12,866 nucleotides of DNA from DASWRT01 sp036403035. GTDB taxonomy: Bacteria; Pseudomonadota; Alphaproteobacteria; ATCC43930; CGMCC-115725. The notes beneath the pieces are model-generated. The model was not told the origin of the DNA. It was given only the letters and a program-made list of their open reading frames with translations, and searched no databases. This document shows, piece by piece, positions 6,922 to 12,866 of this stretch (position 1 is the stretch's first letter; each line of letters starts with the position of its first letter). Position numbers and translations under genes: made by a program. The stretch is taken from positions 1-12,866 of the forward strand of contig DASWRT010000443.1 in NCBI GenBank assembly GCA_036403035.1, in the 5' to 3' direction.

Positions 6922-6972
6922 GCGGGACACGGCCCCCCAACGGGTCGCATCTATTCTGCAAGGAATAGCTTC
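6922..6972 (+). ncRNA. Leader RNA resembling the alphaproteobacterial serC motif
   Basis: Two small hairpins fill the serC leader. The first is CGGCCC (6930-6935), a six-base loop and GGGTCG (6942-6947), a 6-bp stem including one G-U pair. The second is CTATTC (6951-6956), loop TGCAAG, and GAATAG (6963-6968), a perfect 6-bp stem. The second hairpin contains the Shine-Dalgarno sequence AAGGA (6960-6964) partly in its loop and partly in its 3' arm, and it ends four bases before the start codon. A conserved RNA called the serC motif is known from computational comparison upstream of serC-serA operons in Alphaproteobacteria. The position, size and two-hairpin shape here fit it. The effector is unknown to me; hiding of the ribosome site suggests control of translation (inference). 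Confidence 0.65.
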
Positions 6973-8133
6973 ATGAAGCCGACTGTCCGGCCACGTACTC
7001 CCCATTTCTCTTCTGGTCCTTGCGCGAAGCGTCCGGGTTGGACGCTCGAAGCCCTTGCGGGCGCCCTCATCGGGCGTTCGCACCGTTCGAAGGAAGGCAA
7101 GGCGCGCCTCGTCGACGTGATCGAGCGCAGCCGCAAAATCCTCGGCATCCCCACCGACTACCGTATCGGCATCGTCCCCGCCTCCGACACCGGAGCGGTC
7201 GAGATGGCGATGTGGTCGCTGCTCGGCGCCCGCGGCGTCGACATGCTCGCGTGGGAGAGCTTCGGCGAAGGCTGGGTCACCGACGTCGCCAAGCAGCTCA
7301 AGCTGCCGGACGCGCGCCTGCTGCGCGCCGACTATGGCAGGATCGTCGATCTCAACGAGGTTGATACTGCGAACCGCGACGTCGTCTTTACCTGGAACGG
7401 CACGACATCGGGCGTCCGCGTACCCAACGGCGACTGGATCAGGGACGACCGCAAGGGCCTGACCATCTGCGACGCGACCTCGGCCGTGTTCGCCATGGAC
7501 CTGCCCTGGTCCAAGCTCGACGTCGTCACGTGGTCCTGGCAGAAGGTGCTGGGCGGCGAGGCCGCGCATGGGATGCTCGTGCTGAGCCCGCGGGCCGTCG
7601 AGCGGCTGGAGAGCTACACGCCGTCCTGGCCGATGCCGAAGATCTTCCGCCTCACCTCCAAGGGGAAGATCAACGAAGGGATCTTCAAGGGCGAGACGAT
7701 CAACACGCCGTCGATGCTGTGCGTCGAGGACGCGATCGACAGCCTGAAATGGGCGGAGGAGACCGGCGGGCTCCGCGGCCTGATCCGCCGTTCCGAGGAC
7801 AATCTGGCGGCGCTCGCCGCCTGGGTCGAGCGCACGCCGTGGATCGGCTTCCTCGCCGAGGACGCGGCGATCCGCTCCTGCACGTCGGTTTGCCTCTCCT
7901 TCACCGATCCCTGGTTCGCCGGTCTCGCGCCGGACGCGCAGGCGGCGACGGCGAAGAAGATCGCGTCGCTGCTCGAAGCGGAGGGCGTCGCCTACGACAT
8001 CGCGTCCTACCGTGACGCGCCGCCGGGGCTGCGCATCTGGGCCGGCGCTACGATCGAGCGCGCCGACATCGAGGCCCTGACCCCCTGGCTCGACTGGGCC
8101 TGGGGCGAAGTTCGCCGAGCAAAGGCCGCCTGA
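6973..8133 (+). CDS. serC: Phosphoserine aminotransferase
   Basis: A cytoplasmic pyridoxal-phosphate enzyme that converts 3-phosphohydroxypyruvate and glutamate to 3-phosphoserine and 2-oxoglutarate, the second step of serine synthesis; it can also act in vitamin B6 synthesis. 386 residues, matching the alphaproteobacterial/Methanosarcina-type subfamily, which differs from E. coli SerC. Visible features: N-terminal HFSSGPCAKRPGW (11-23), SHRSKEGKARL (36-46), VPASDTGAVEMAMW (68-81), cofactor-binding Asp 167 in ICDATSA, and the Schiff-base Lys 191 in SWQKVLGGE. The ATG at 6973 follows AAGGA by eight bases. It is the first gene of a unit with serA, 198 bases downstream, and is preceded by a predicted promoter and a structured leader. 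No frameshift or missing key residue is seen. Confidence 0.95.
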   Translation: MKPTVRPRTPHFSSGPCAKRPGWTLEALAGALIGRSHRSKEGKARLVDVIERSRKILGIPTDYRIGIVPASDTGAVEMAMWSLLGARGVDMLAWESFGEGWVTDVAKQLKLPDARLLRADYGRIVDLNEVDTANRDVVFTWNGTTSGVRVPNGDWIRDDRKGLTICDATSAVFAMDLPWSKLDVVTWSWQKVLGGEAAHGMLVLSPRAVERLESYTPSWPMPKIFRLTSKGKINEGIFKGETINTPSMLCVEDAIDSLKWAEETGGLRGLIRRSEDNLAALAAWVERTPWIGFLAEDAAIRSCTSVCLSFTDPWFAGLAPDAQAATAKKIASLLEAEGVAYDIASYRDAPPGLRIWAGATIERADIEALTPWLDWAWGEVRRAKAA

Positions 8134-8173
8134 GGCTGACGGCGGGACCGCCCGTTCGCCGCTGACCCCGCAT

Positions 8174-8301
8174 CTCCCTCTCTCCTCGGAGAGAGGGGCG
8201 GGGCCGGAGGCATACGGGTCCATCGCTCGCATGCCTGAAATCCCCCCTTTTACTTTCCCGGCCCCCGGCCGGGTCCGTCCCTCTCCCGGAGCGGAGAGGG
8301 A
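8174..8301. repeat. Palindrome-rich repeat block between serC and serA
   Basis: The 198-bp serC-serA gap contains three perfect hairpins. CCCTCTCTCC/GGAGAGAGGG (8176-8185 and 8188-8197) and TCCCTCTCC/GGAGAGGGA (8278-8286 and 8293-8301) sit at the two ends and are versions of one motif. CCCGGCC/GGCCGGG (8257-8263 and 8267-8273) lies inside, and AGGCAT...ATGCCT is a further inverted pair near the middle. The layout looks like a compound REP-like or miniature element. A T run (8312-8317) follows 10 bases after the last hairpin, so it could partly terminate transcription before serA. A related hairpin lies just after serA. Confidence 0.6.
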
Positions 8302-8331
8302 TCGAGCTACTCTTTTTTCAGGACTCCTCCC

Positions 8332-9909
8332 ATGCCCAAGGTTCTGATTGCAGATGCGCTGAGCCCCCGTGCGGTAGAAATCTTCGTCGAGCGCGGTGTC
8401 GAGGTGGACGTGAGGGTCGGCCTTCCCGCCGACGAGCTGAAGACGATCATCGGCAACTATGACGGCCTTGCCGTGCGTTCGGCGACGAAGGTCACGAAGG
8501 CGGTGCTCGAGCACGCGCGCAACCTGAAGATCGTCGGCCGCGCCGGGATCGGCGTCGACAACATCGACGTGCCGGCCGCGACGCAGCGCGGCATCGTCGT
8601 GATGAACACGCCCTTCGGCAACTCGATCACCACGGCGGAGCACGCGATCGCGATGATGTTCGCGCTCGCCCGCCAAATCCCGGCCGCCGACCGGTCGACG
8701 CATGCCGGGAAGTGGGAGAAGTCGCGCTTCATGGGCGTCGAGCTGACCGGCAAGGTGCTTGGCGTGATCGGCTGCGGCAACATCGGCTCGATCGTCGCCG
8801 ACCGCGGCCAGGGGCTGAAGATGAAGGTCGTCGCCTTCGACCCGTTCCTGACGCCGGAGCGCGCGGTGGCGCTTGGCGTCGAGAAGGCGGAACTGGACGA
8901 GCTGTTCGCGCGCGCCGACTTCATCACGCTGCACACGCCGCTTACCGACTCGACGCGCAACATCATCGACGCCGCGGCGATCGCGAAGATGAAGAAGGGC
9001 GTGCGGATCATCAACTGCGCCCGCGGCGGCCTGATCGTCGAGGACGATTTGCGCGCCGCCCTCGATTCGGGCCACGTCGCCGGGGCGGCGCTCGACGTGT
9101 TCGCCGTCGAGCCGGCCAAGGAGAACGCGCTGTTCGGCCGCGAGGACCTCGTCGCGACGCCACATCTCGGCGCGTCGACGACCGAGGCGCAGGAGAACGT
9201 GGCGTTGCAGGTCGCCGAGCAGATGGCCGACTTCCTGCTGACCGGCGCCGTCGTCAACGCGCTCAACATGCCGTCGCTCTCGGCCGAGGAGGCGGCGCGG
9301 CTCAAGCCCTACATGAAGCTCGCTCAGCAGCTCGGCAGCTTCGCGGGGCAGCTCACCGAGCGCGACATCCGCGCCGTGGAGATCGAGTATGAAGGGCATG
9401 CCGCCGAGCTGAACGTGAAGCCCCTGACCGCGGTCGTGCTGACCGCGCTGCTGTCGCCGCAGCTCGACACCGTCAACATGGTCAACGCCCCGGTGATCTG
9501 CCGCGAGCGCGATATCCGCGTCAGCGAGACGACGCGGGAGCAGGCGACCGACTACCAGACGCTGCTGCGCGTCACCGTCACGACGCCGAGCAAGGTCCAC
9601 ACGGTGGCGGGCACGCTGTTCGGCGGCGACAAGCCCCGCCTCATCGACATCCAGGACATCCGCATGGAGGTCGAGCTTGGCCCGTCGATGCTGTTCGTGC
9701 GCAACCTGGACAAGCCCGGCTTCATCGGCAATCTCGGCCGCGCGCTGGGCGAGAGTGGCGTCAACATCGCGACCATGCATCTCGGCCGCACCGGCCCGGA
9801 CAAGGATGCGATCGTGCTGGTGGAGGTCGACGGGGCGCTGACGGATGCGGTCCTGGACCGCGTCGCCTCGATCCCGAACGTCCTCCAGACCAAGGCGCTC
9901 CATTTCTGA
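8332..9909 (+). CDS. serA: D-3-phosphoglycerate dehydrogenase
   Basis: A cytoplasmic NAD-dependent enzyme that oxidises 3-phosphoglycerate to 3-phosphohydroxypyruvate, the committed step of serine synthesis and the supplier of SerC. 525 residues, the long form with three domains. The substrate-binding domain holds VGRAGIGVDNIDV (68-80). The nucleotide-binding domain has GVIGCGNIG (144-152). Catalytic residues are Arg 231 (NCARGG), Glu 260 (DVFAVEP) and His 278 (TPHLGAST). An allosteric substrate-binding domain (about 310-450) precedes a C-terminal ACT domain from about 453 (LFVRNLDKPG, then SGVNIATMHLGR), which in relatives binds serine as feedback inhibitor. The ATG at 8332 has AGGA eight bases upstream. 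It probably shares the serC transcript, although a palindromic repeat block separates the two genes. Complete, with no anomalies. Confidence 0.97.
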   Translation: MPKVLIADALSPRAVEIFVERGVEVDVRVGLPADELKTIIGNYDGLAVRSATKVTKAVLEHARNLKIVGRAGIGVDNIDVPAATQRGIVVMNTPFGNSITTAEHAIAMMFALARQIPAADRSTHAGKWEKSRFMGVELTGKVLGVIGCGNIGSIVADRGQGLKMKVVAFDPFLTPERAVALGVEKAELDELFARADFITLHTPLTDSTRNIIDAAAIAKMKKGVRIINCARGGLIVEDDLRAALDSGHVAGAALDVFAVEPAKENALFGREDLVATPHLGASTTEAQENVALQVAEQMADFLLTGAVVNALNMPSLSAEEAARLKPYMKLAQQLGSFAGQLTERDIRAVEIEYEGHAAELNVKPLTAVVLTALLSPQLDTVNMVNAPVICRERDIRVSETTREQATDYQTLLRVTVTTPSKVHTVAGTLFGGDKPRLIDIQDIRMEVELGPSMLFVRNLDKPGFIGNLGRALGESGVNIATMHLGRTGPDKDAIVLVEVDGALTDAVLDRVASIPNVLQTKALHF

Positions 9910-9921
9910 TCGTGCGAGATC

Positions 9922-9946
9922 GCCCTCTCCCAACTCGGGAGAGGGC
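9922..9946 (+). repeat. CCCTCTCCC-type hairpin directly after serA
   Basis: GCCCTCTCCC (9922-9931), a five-base loop and GGGAGAGGGC (9937-9946) form a perfect 10-bp stem 12 bases after the serA stop. It is the third copy of the CCCTCTCC/GGAGAGGG palindrome seen twice between serC and serA. There is no T run after it, so it may be a REP-like element that stabilises or weakly terminates the transcript. A second hairpin, GCGGTC/GACCGC, follows at 9976-9992. Confidence 0.6.
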
Positions 9947-10031
9947 AATGTACAACGGGGCGCCGCGCCGCGGTCGCGGTCGGCGAGACCGCCGCGTCGC
10001 CCTCGTTCCTCACTTCTCGCAGATCTCCGGC

Positions 10032-10952
10032 ATGGATGGCGTCTCCTACATCGTCACGGTCTACAACAAGGCGCCGTTTCTGCCGCTCGTGCTGGGCGCC
10101 ATCTTCGATCAGCGGGGGGCGTTCGAGCGCGAGGTCGTGATCGTCGACGACGGATCGACCGACGACTCGTTCGAGATCTGCCGGCGGCTTGCCGAGGGGC
10201 GGGACGATGTCACGCTGATCCGGCAGGCGAACGCCGGTCCGGCCCGCGCCACCAATGTCGGCGTCGCCGCTTCGCGCATGAAGTGGCTCAAGATCGTCGA
10301 TGCCGACGACGTGCTGGCGCCGCGATGCACCGAGCTGCTGCTGCGGGCCGTGAGCGAGACCGGGGCCGGCGCTGCCTTCGGCGGGACGGGCGATTACGAG
10401 CTGGGCAAGCCGGTCCCATTCCCGCCGGACGTTCCGGCTTCCGCCGCGCCGCCCGCCGCCGCCCGTAGCGCGGCGGCGAGCGTGTTTCGCCGCTTCCTGA
10501 AGAACGTGCCTTGCAATCTCAGCCCGACGCTGATCGCCGCCTCGTCCTACCGGGAGGTCGGCGGCTGCGACGAGCGCATCTTCACGCAGGATTACTCGCT
10601 CCTGCTCCGGCTCTCCTGGGCATGCCGGTTCGCCGAGGTGGACGCGCCGGTCTGTTTTTCGCCGGTCGAGGCGCCGGGCCGCGTCTCGGCGAACCAGATG
10701 CGGATGCTGCAGGATACCAATCTGGCGCTGCTCTACTTCCTCTCGGAGACCGACGGCGTCGCCTCCTCCGACCGCCGGTTCGCCATGGATCGCGCCCTCG
10801 GGCGCGCCTGGAAGTGGCAGCGGCGGCGGCGCGGCAAGTCTCACCTGTCGCGCTTCTTCTGGCTCTACCTTTTGGCGTGGGCGGTGCCGCCGCGATTGCA
10901 GCGGCCGCTGCTGGCGTCGACCCTCGCCGCGTTCGAGCCGCCGATCCGGTAA
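10032..10952 (+). CDS. Family 2 (GT-A fold) glycosyltransferase
   Basis: 306 residues. It probably transfers a sugar from a nucleotide-sugar donor to a surface polysaccharide or lipid at the cytoplasmic face of the membrane; the acceptor is unknown. Motifs of GT2 enzymes are clear: the opening strand VSYIVTVYNKAPFL (4-17), VVIVDDGSTDDS (35-46), QANAGPARATNVGV (65-78), and the metal-binding DXD-type VDADD (89-93). GGCDERIFTQDYSLLLRLS (about 177-195) fits the usual acceptor/catalytic region. The C-terminus has an aromatic-rich hydrophobic stretch after a basic patch (WKWQRRRRGKSHLSRFFWLYLLAWAV), which may attach to the membrane. The ATG at 10032 begins exactly at the conserved strand, but has no good Shine-Dalgarno sequence. 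The frame is open upstream to 9912; an ATG at 9948 follows the GAGAGGG of a hairpin, but the added residues are Arg-rich and unconvincing. No polysaccharide cluster is visible. Confidence 0.85.
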   Translation: MDGVSYIVTVYNKAPFLPLVLGAIFDQRGAFEREVVIVDDGSTDDSFEICRRLAEGRDDVTLIRQANAGPARATNVGVAASRMKWLKIVDADDVLAPRCTELLLRAVSETGAGAAFGGTGDYELGKPVPFPPDVPASAAPPAAARSAAASVFRRFLKNVPCNLSPTLIAASSYREVGGCDERIFTQDYSLLLRLSWACRFAEVDAPVCFSPVEAPGRVSANQMRMLQDTNLALLYFLSETDGVASSDRRFAMDRALGRAWKWQRRRRGKSHLSRFFWLYLLAWAVPPRLQRPLLASTLAAFEPPIR

Positions 10953-11070
10953 GAAGCACGCGGAATCGACGCGGCACTGAAATCACGAAATCCGCCAATT
11001 TCTTGCTCGATTTTGCTCACATCAATTCTCCGAAAATGCAAACAAACGGAGTGTGCACACGCGGCATGGT

Positions 11071-11086
11071 TTAACTGCTTGTTAAC
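11071..11086 (+). promoter_or_regulatory. CtrA-type binding box (TTAA-N7-TTAAC)
   Basis: TTAA (11071-11074), seven bases and TTAAC (11082-11086) match the full consensus for CtrA, the cell-cycle and motility regulator of Alphaproteobacteria. The box sits in an AT-richer intergenic stretch (10953-11139), about 55 bases before the start codon of the TAXI solute-binding gene, where it could cover or adjoin the promoter. The same bases also form an imperfect palindrome (TGGTTTAAC/GTTAACCA), so another dimeric regulator is possible. Binding is not shown by sequence alone. Confidence 0.5.
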
Positions 11087-11139
11087 CAAACTCTAGTCTG
11101 CTGGCGTGGATGCAGTGATACACCCGGTCAGGCTATTTC

Positions 11140-12309
11140 ATGAATTTTCCGATTTCCAAGGGTCGGCATCGTGCTGCGGGCGCAGCAACGGCGGCAACGG
11201 CCGCACTGGCGGCGCTGTGCATCGTGGCTGCGGCGCCGATGCCGGCGTGCGCCCAGTCCGCGGCGGAACGCGCGATGGAGCGGTCGAACAAGGGCGTCGT
11301 CGAGATCGTCGCCGGCAGCGTCGATGGTTCCGACCTGCGCATCGCGTCCGATCTCTCGACGGTGCTCGACGATGGCGCAACGCGCCGCGTGCTGCCGATC
11401 GTCGGTAAGGGCTCGCTCCAGAACCTCACCGACCTGATCGCGCTGCGCGGGACCGATCTCGCGATCGTGCAGTCGGACGTGCTCGCCTACGCCAAGGCGA
11501 AGAAGCTTTATCGCGGCCAGGAGGGCGCGCTCACCTACGTCGCGAAACTCTACAACCAGGAGTTTCATCTCCTCGCTCGCGACGACGTCAAGACCGTGCA
11601 GGACCTCCAGGGCAAGCCGGTGAATTTCGACGTGCAGGGGAGCGGCACCGCCATCACCGCCGCCGCGGTATTCGACTCGCTGAAGATCGGGGTGACGCCG
11701 ACCTTCCACGATCAGGCGGCGGCGATCGAGATGCTGAAGTCCGGCCAGATCGCCGCGCTCGCCTTCGTCGCGGCGAAGCCGGCGCCGCTCTTCCAGACGC
11801 TGCGAAGCGACGATGGGTTCCACTTCCTGTCGGTCCCGGTCGGCGGCGACCTCCAGGCGTCCTACTATCCGGCGCGCCTCTCGGCGGAGGACTACCCGAA
11901 CCTGTTCGGCGCGAACGGCAGCGTCGACACGCCGGCCGTCGGCACGGTCATGCTCGTCGCCGGCCTGCCGCCGAACACCGAGCGCTACCGCAGCGTCGCC
12001 GCCTTCGTCGACGCCTTCTTCACGCAGTTCGACAAGCTGCTCGAAGTGCCGCGTCATCCGAAGTGGCAGGAGGTCAACCTCGCGGCCGACCTGCCGGGCT
12101 GGCGGCGCTTCGCTCCGGCCGATGCGTGGCTGAAGGCGCATCCGTCGAGCGCGCCCGGGCTCAACGAGGCGCAGATGCGCGACCTCTTCGTCAAGTTCCT
12201 CGACGAGCGCTCGCATGCATCGAGCGGCAAGGGGCTGACGGCGCAGCAGAAGGAGGACCTGTTCAGCCAGTTCCAGGCGTGGCAGCAGGCGGCGACCCAG
12301 CGCCGCTGA
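11140..12309 (+). CDS. TAXI-family TRAP transporter solute-binding protein
   Basis: 389 residues, exported to the periplasm. The signal peptide has a basic start (KGRHR), a hydrophobic Ala-rich core and a likely cut after ACA (residue 38, before QS). The mature protein fits the TAXI family of TRAP substrate-binding proteins: an early strand with VEIVAGSVDGSDLRIASDL (53-71), TDLAIVQSDVLAYA (104-117), FHLLARDD and VNFDVQGSGTAITA (about 165-178), and a C-terminal lobe from about 220. Such proteins deliver organic acids such as dicarboxylates or glutamate to a fused DctQM membrane protein. No TRAP permease lies in this window, so it is an orphan here or has its partner elsewhere. The C-terminal ~80 residues (KWQEVN to the end) look like an extension with helical, Gln-rich character. 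The start at 11140 has a weak AGG eight bases upstream. A CtrA-like box precedes it. Confidence 0.82.
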   Translation: MNFPISKGRHRAAGAATAATAALAALCIVAAAPMPACAQSAAERAMERSNKGVVEIVAGSVDGSDLRIASDLSTVLDDGATRRVLPIVGKGSLQNLTDLIALRGTDLAIVQSDVLAYAKAKKLYRGQEGALTYVAKLYNQEFHLLARDDVKTVQDLQGKPVNFDVQGSGTAITAAAVFDSLKIGVTPTFHDQAAAIEMLKSGQIAALAFVAAKPAPLFQTLRSDDGFHFLSVPVGGDLQASYYPARLSAEDYPNLFGANGSVDTPAVGTVMLVAGLPPNTERYRSVAAFVDAFFTQFDKLLEVPRHPKWQEVNLAADLPGWRRFAPADAWLKAHPSSAPGLNEAQMRDLFVKFLDERSHASSGKGLTAQQKEDLFSQFQAWQQAATQRR

Positions 12310-12426
12310 TCACCGCCGCCGCATCGCGCCGATTCGGCATCCGCCGGGACGCGCCGGCTCCGACGCGAAACCGCAGACTACCCATCCGGCGCGGTCTCCA
12401 GCGCCGAAAGGATTAATTGCCTCGTT

Positions 12427-12866
12427 ATGGTCTCTACCCGCGCCTTCTTCCTCGCCGCACCTATCCTCGCCGTGACGCTCGCGACGGCGACCGCCGCGGC
12501 TCATGCCGCCGCGGCGGAGATGGTGGCGGCGCCGCCCGCCGAAACCCCGGTACGCGGCGGCACGCTGGAATTCGCCGTCGATTCGGAGCCGGCCAACTAC
12601 GACTGCCACGCCAACATCTCCTTCGCCTTCCTGCATCCAGTCGCGCCGCATTACTCGACGCTGCTGAAGTTCGACGCGGCCACGTATCCGGAGGTGAAGG
12701 GCGATCTCGCCGAGTCCTGGACCGTCTCCCCGGACCGCCAGACCTACACGTTCAAGCTGCGTTCCAACGTGCTGTTCCATGACGGGACGAAGATGACCGC
12801 CGCCGACGTCAAGGCGAGCTACGACCGGATCGTCCACCCGCCGCAGGGCGTGACGTCGGCGCGGCA
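12427..12866 (+). CDS. Family 5 ABC transporter solute-binding protein, 3'-partial
   Basis: The first 146 codons of a periplasmic binding protein of the peptide/opine/nickel type (SBP_bac_5); full-length members have 500-550 residues, so about a quarter is visible. After a signal peptide (MVSTRAFF plus an Ala-rich core, cut near AHA or AAA at about 25-30) the mature start has VRGGTLEFAVDSEPANYDCH, then LAESWTVSPDRQTYTFKLRSN and VLFHDGTKMTAADVKASYDRI, all characteristic of the family. The ATG at 12427 is the only standard start near the signal peptide. AAAGGA (12407-12412) lies 14 bases upstream, rather far, and directly follows a CGGCGC/GCGCCG hairpin (12387-12406). It is 117 bases after the TAXI gene on the same strand; permease and ATPase genes would be expected beyond the window. 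The ligand cannot be predicted. Confidence 0.88.
   Translation, partial: MVSTRAFFLAAPILAVTLATATAAAHAAAAEMVAAPPAETPVRGGTLEFAVDSEPANYDCHANISFAFLHPVAPHYSTLLKFDAATYPEVKGDLAESWTVSPDRQTYTFKLRSNVLFHDGTKMTAADVKASYDRIVHPPQGVTSAR

Noticed and set aside
6910..9948. Very long minus-strand open frame opposite serC and serA
   Set aside because: It is antisense to two well-identified genes, its product is rich in Arg, His and Asp with no domain, and GC-rich codon positions explain the lack of stops.
9912..10031. N-terminal extension of the glycosyltransferase to GTG 9912 or ATG 9948
   Set aside because: It crosses two perfect hairpins and adds an Arg-rich stretch ahead of the conserved first strand; kept only as an alternative start.
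9552..10844. 430-residue minus-strand frame opposite serA and the glycosyltransferase
   Set aside because: It is antisense to two clear genes and shows no family motif.

Overview
The window is high-GC DNA from an alphaproteobacterium, most likely Hyphomicrobiales (Rhizobiales) or a close relative. The main clues are the alphaproteobacterial-type phosphoserine aminotransferase followed by serA, a leader resembling the alphaproteobacterial serC RNA motif, and a perfect CtrA-type box (TTAA-N7-TTAAC). The GC-rich third codon positions also leave long spurious open frames on the strand opposite real genes. No genus can be named from the sequence alone. I see no phage, transposase, CRISPR array, tRNA or rRNA.

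Layout. Positions 1-1122 (minus): endonuclease V (nfi, 3' end just off the window) lies downstream of a small single-domain response regulator whose phospho-acceptor Asp is replaced by Glu. Positions 1310-2089 (plus): a ferritin-like four-helix protein with a hydrophobic C-terminal segment. Positions 2090-2630: about 540 bp with no convincing gene. Positions 2631-3377 (plus): a small outer-membrane beta-barrel protein. It converges on an ABC exporter half-transporter (3463-5241, minus), with a strong hairpin between them. Positions 5242-5728: a divergent intergenic region. Positions 5729-6785 (plus): a secreted NHL/SMP-30-like beta-propeller gene broken by two single-base frameshifts, each explained by loss of one G from a short G run. 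Positions 6888-9909 (plus): promoter, serC leader RNA, serC and serA, with a palindrome-rich repeat block between the two genes. Positions 10032-10952 (plus): a family 2 glycosyltransferase. Positions 11140-12309 (plus): a TAXI-type TRAP solute-binding protein preceded by the CtrA-like box. Positions 12427-12866 (plus): the start of a family 5 (peptide/opine/nickel) ABC solute-binding protein, cut by the window end.

How the genes work together. serC and serA form the one clear pathway: SerA oxidises 3-phosphoglycerate and SerC transaminates the product to phosphoserine. Their leader folds so that the serC Shine-Dalgarno sequence sits in a hairpin, which suggests post-transcriptional control. 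The other genes look like independent chromosomal housekeeping or envelope genes. Two solute-binding proteins stand side by side, but no permease is in view. I found no convincing new multi-gene system. The items most worth checking are the serC leader, the Glu-substituted receiver, the paired G-loss frameshifts, the palindromic repeats flanking serA and the CtrA-like site.
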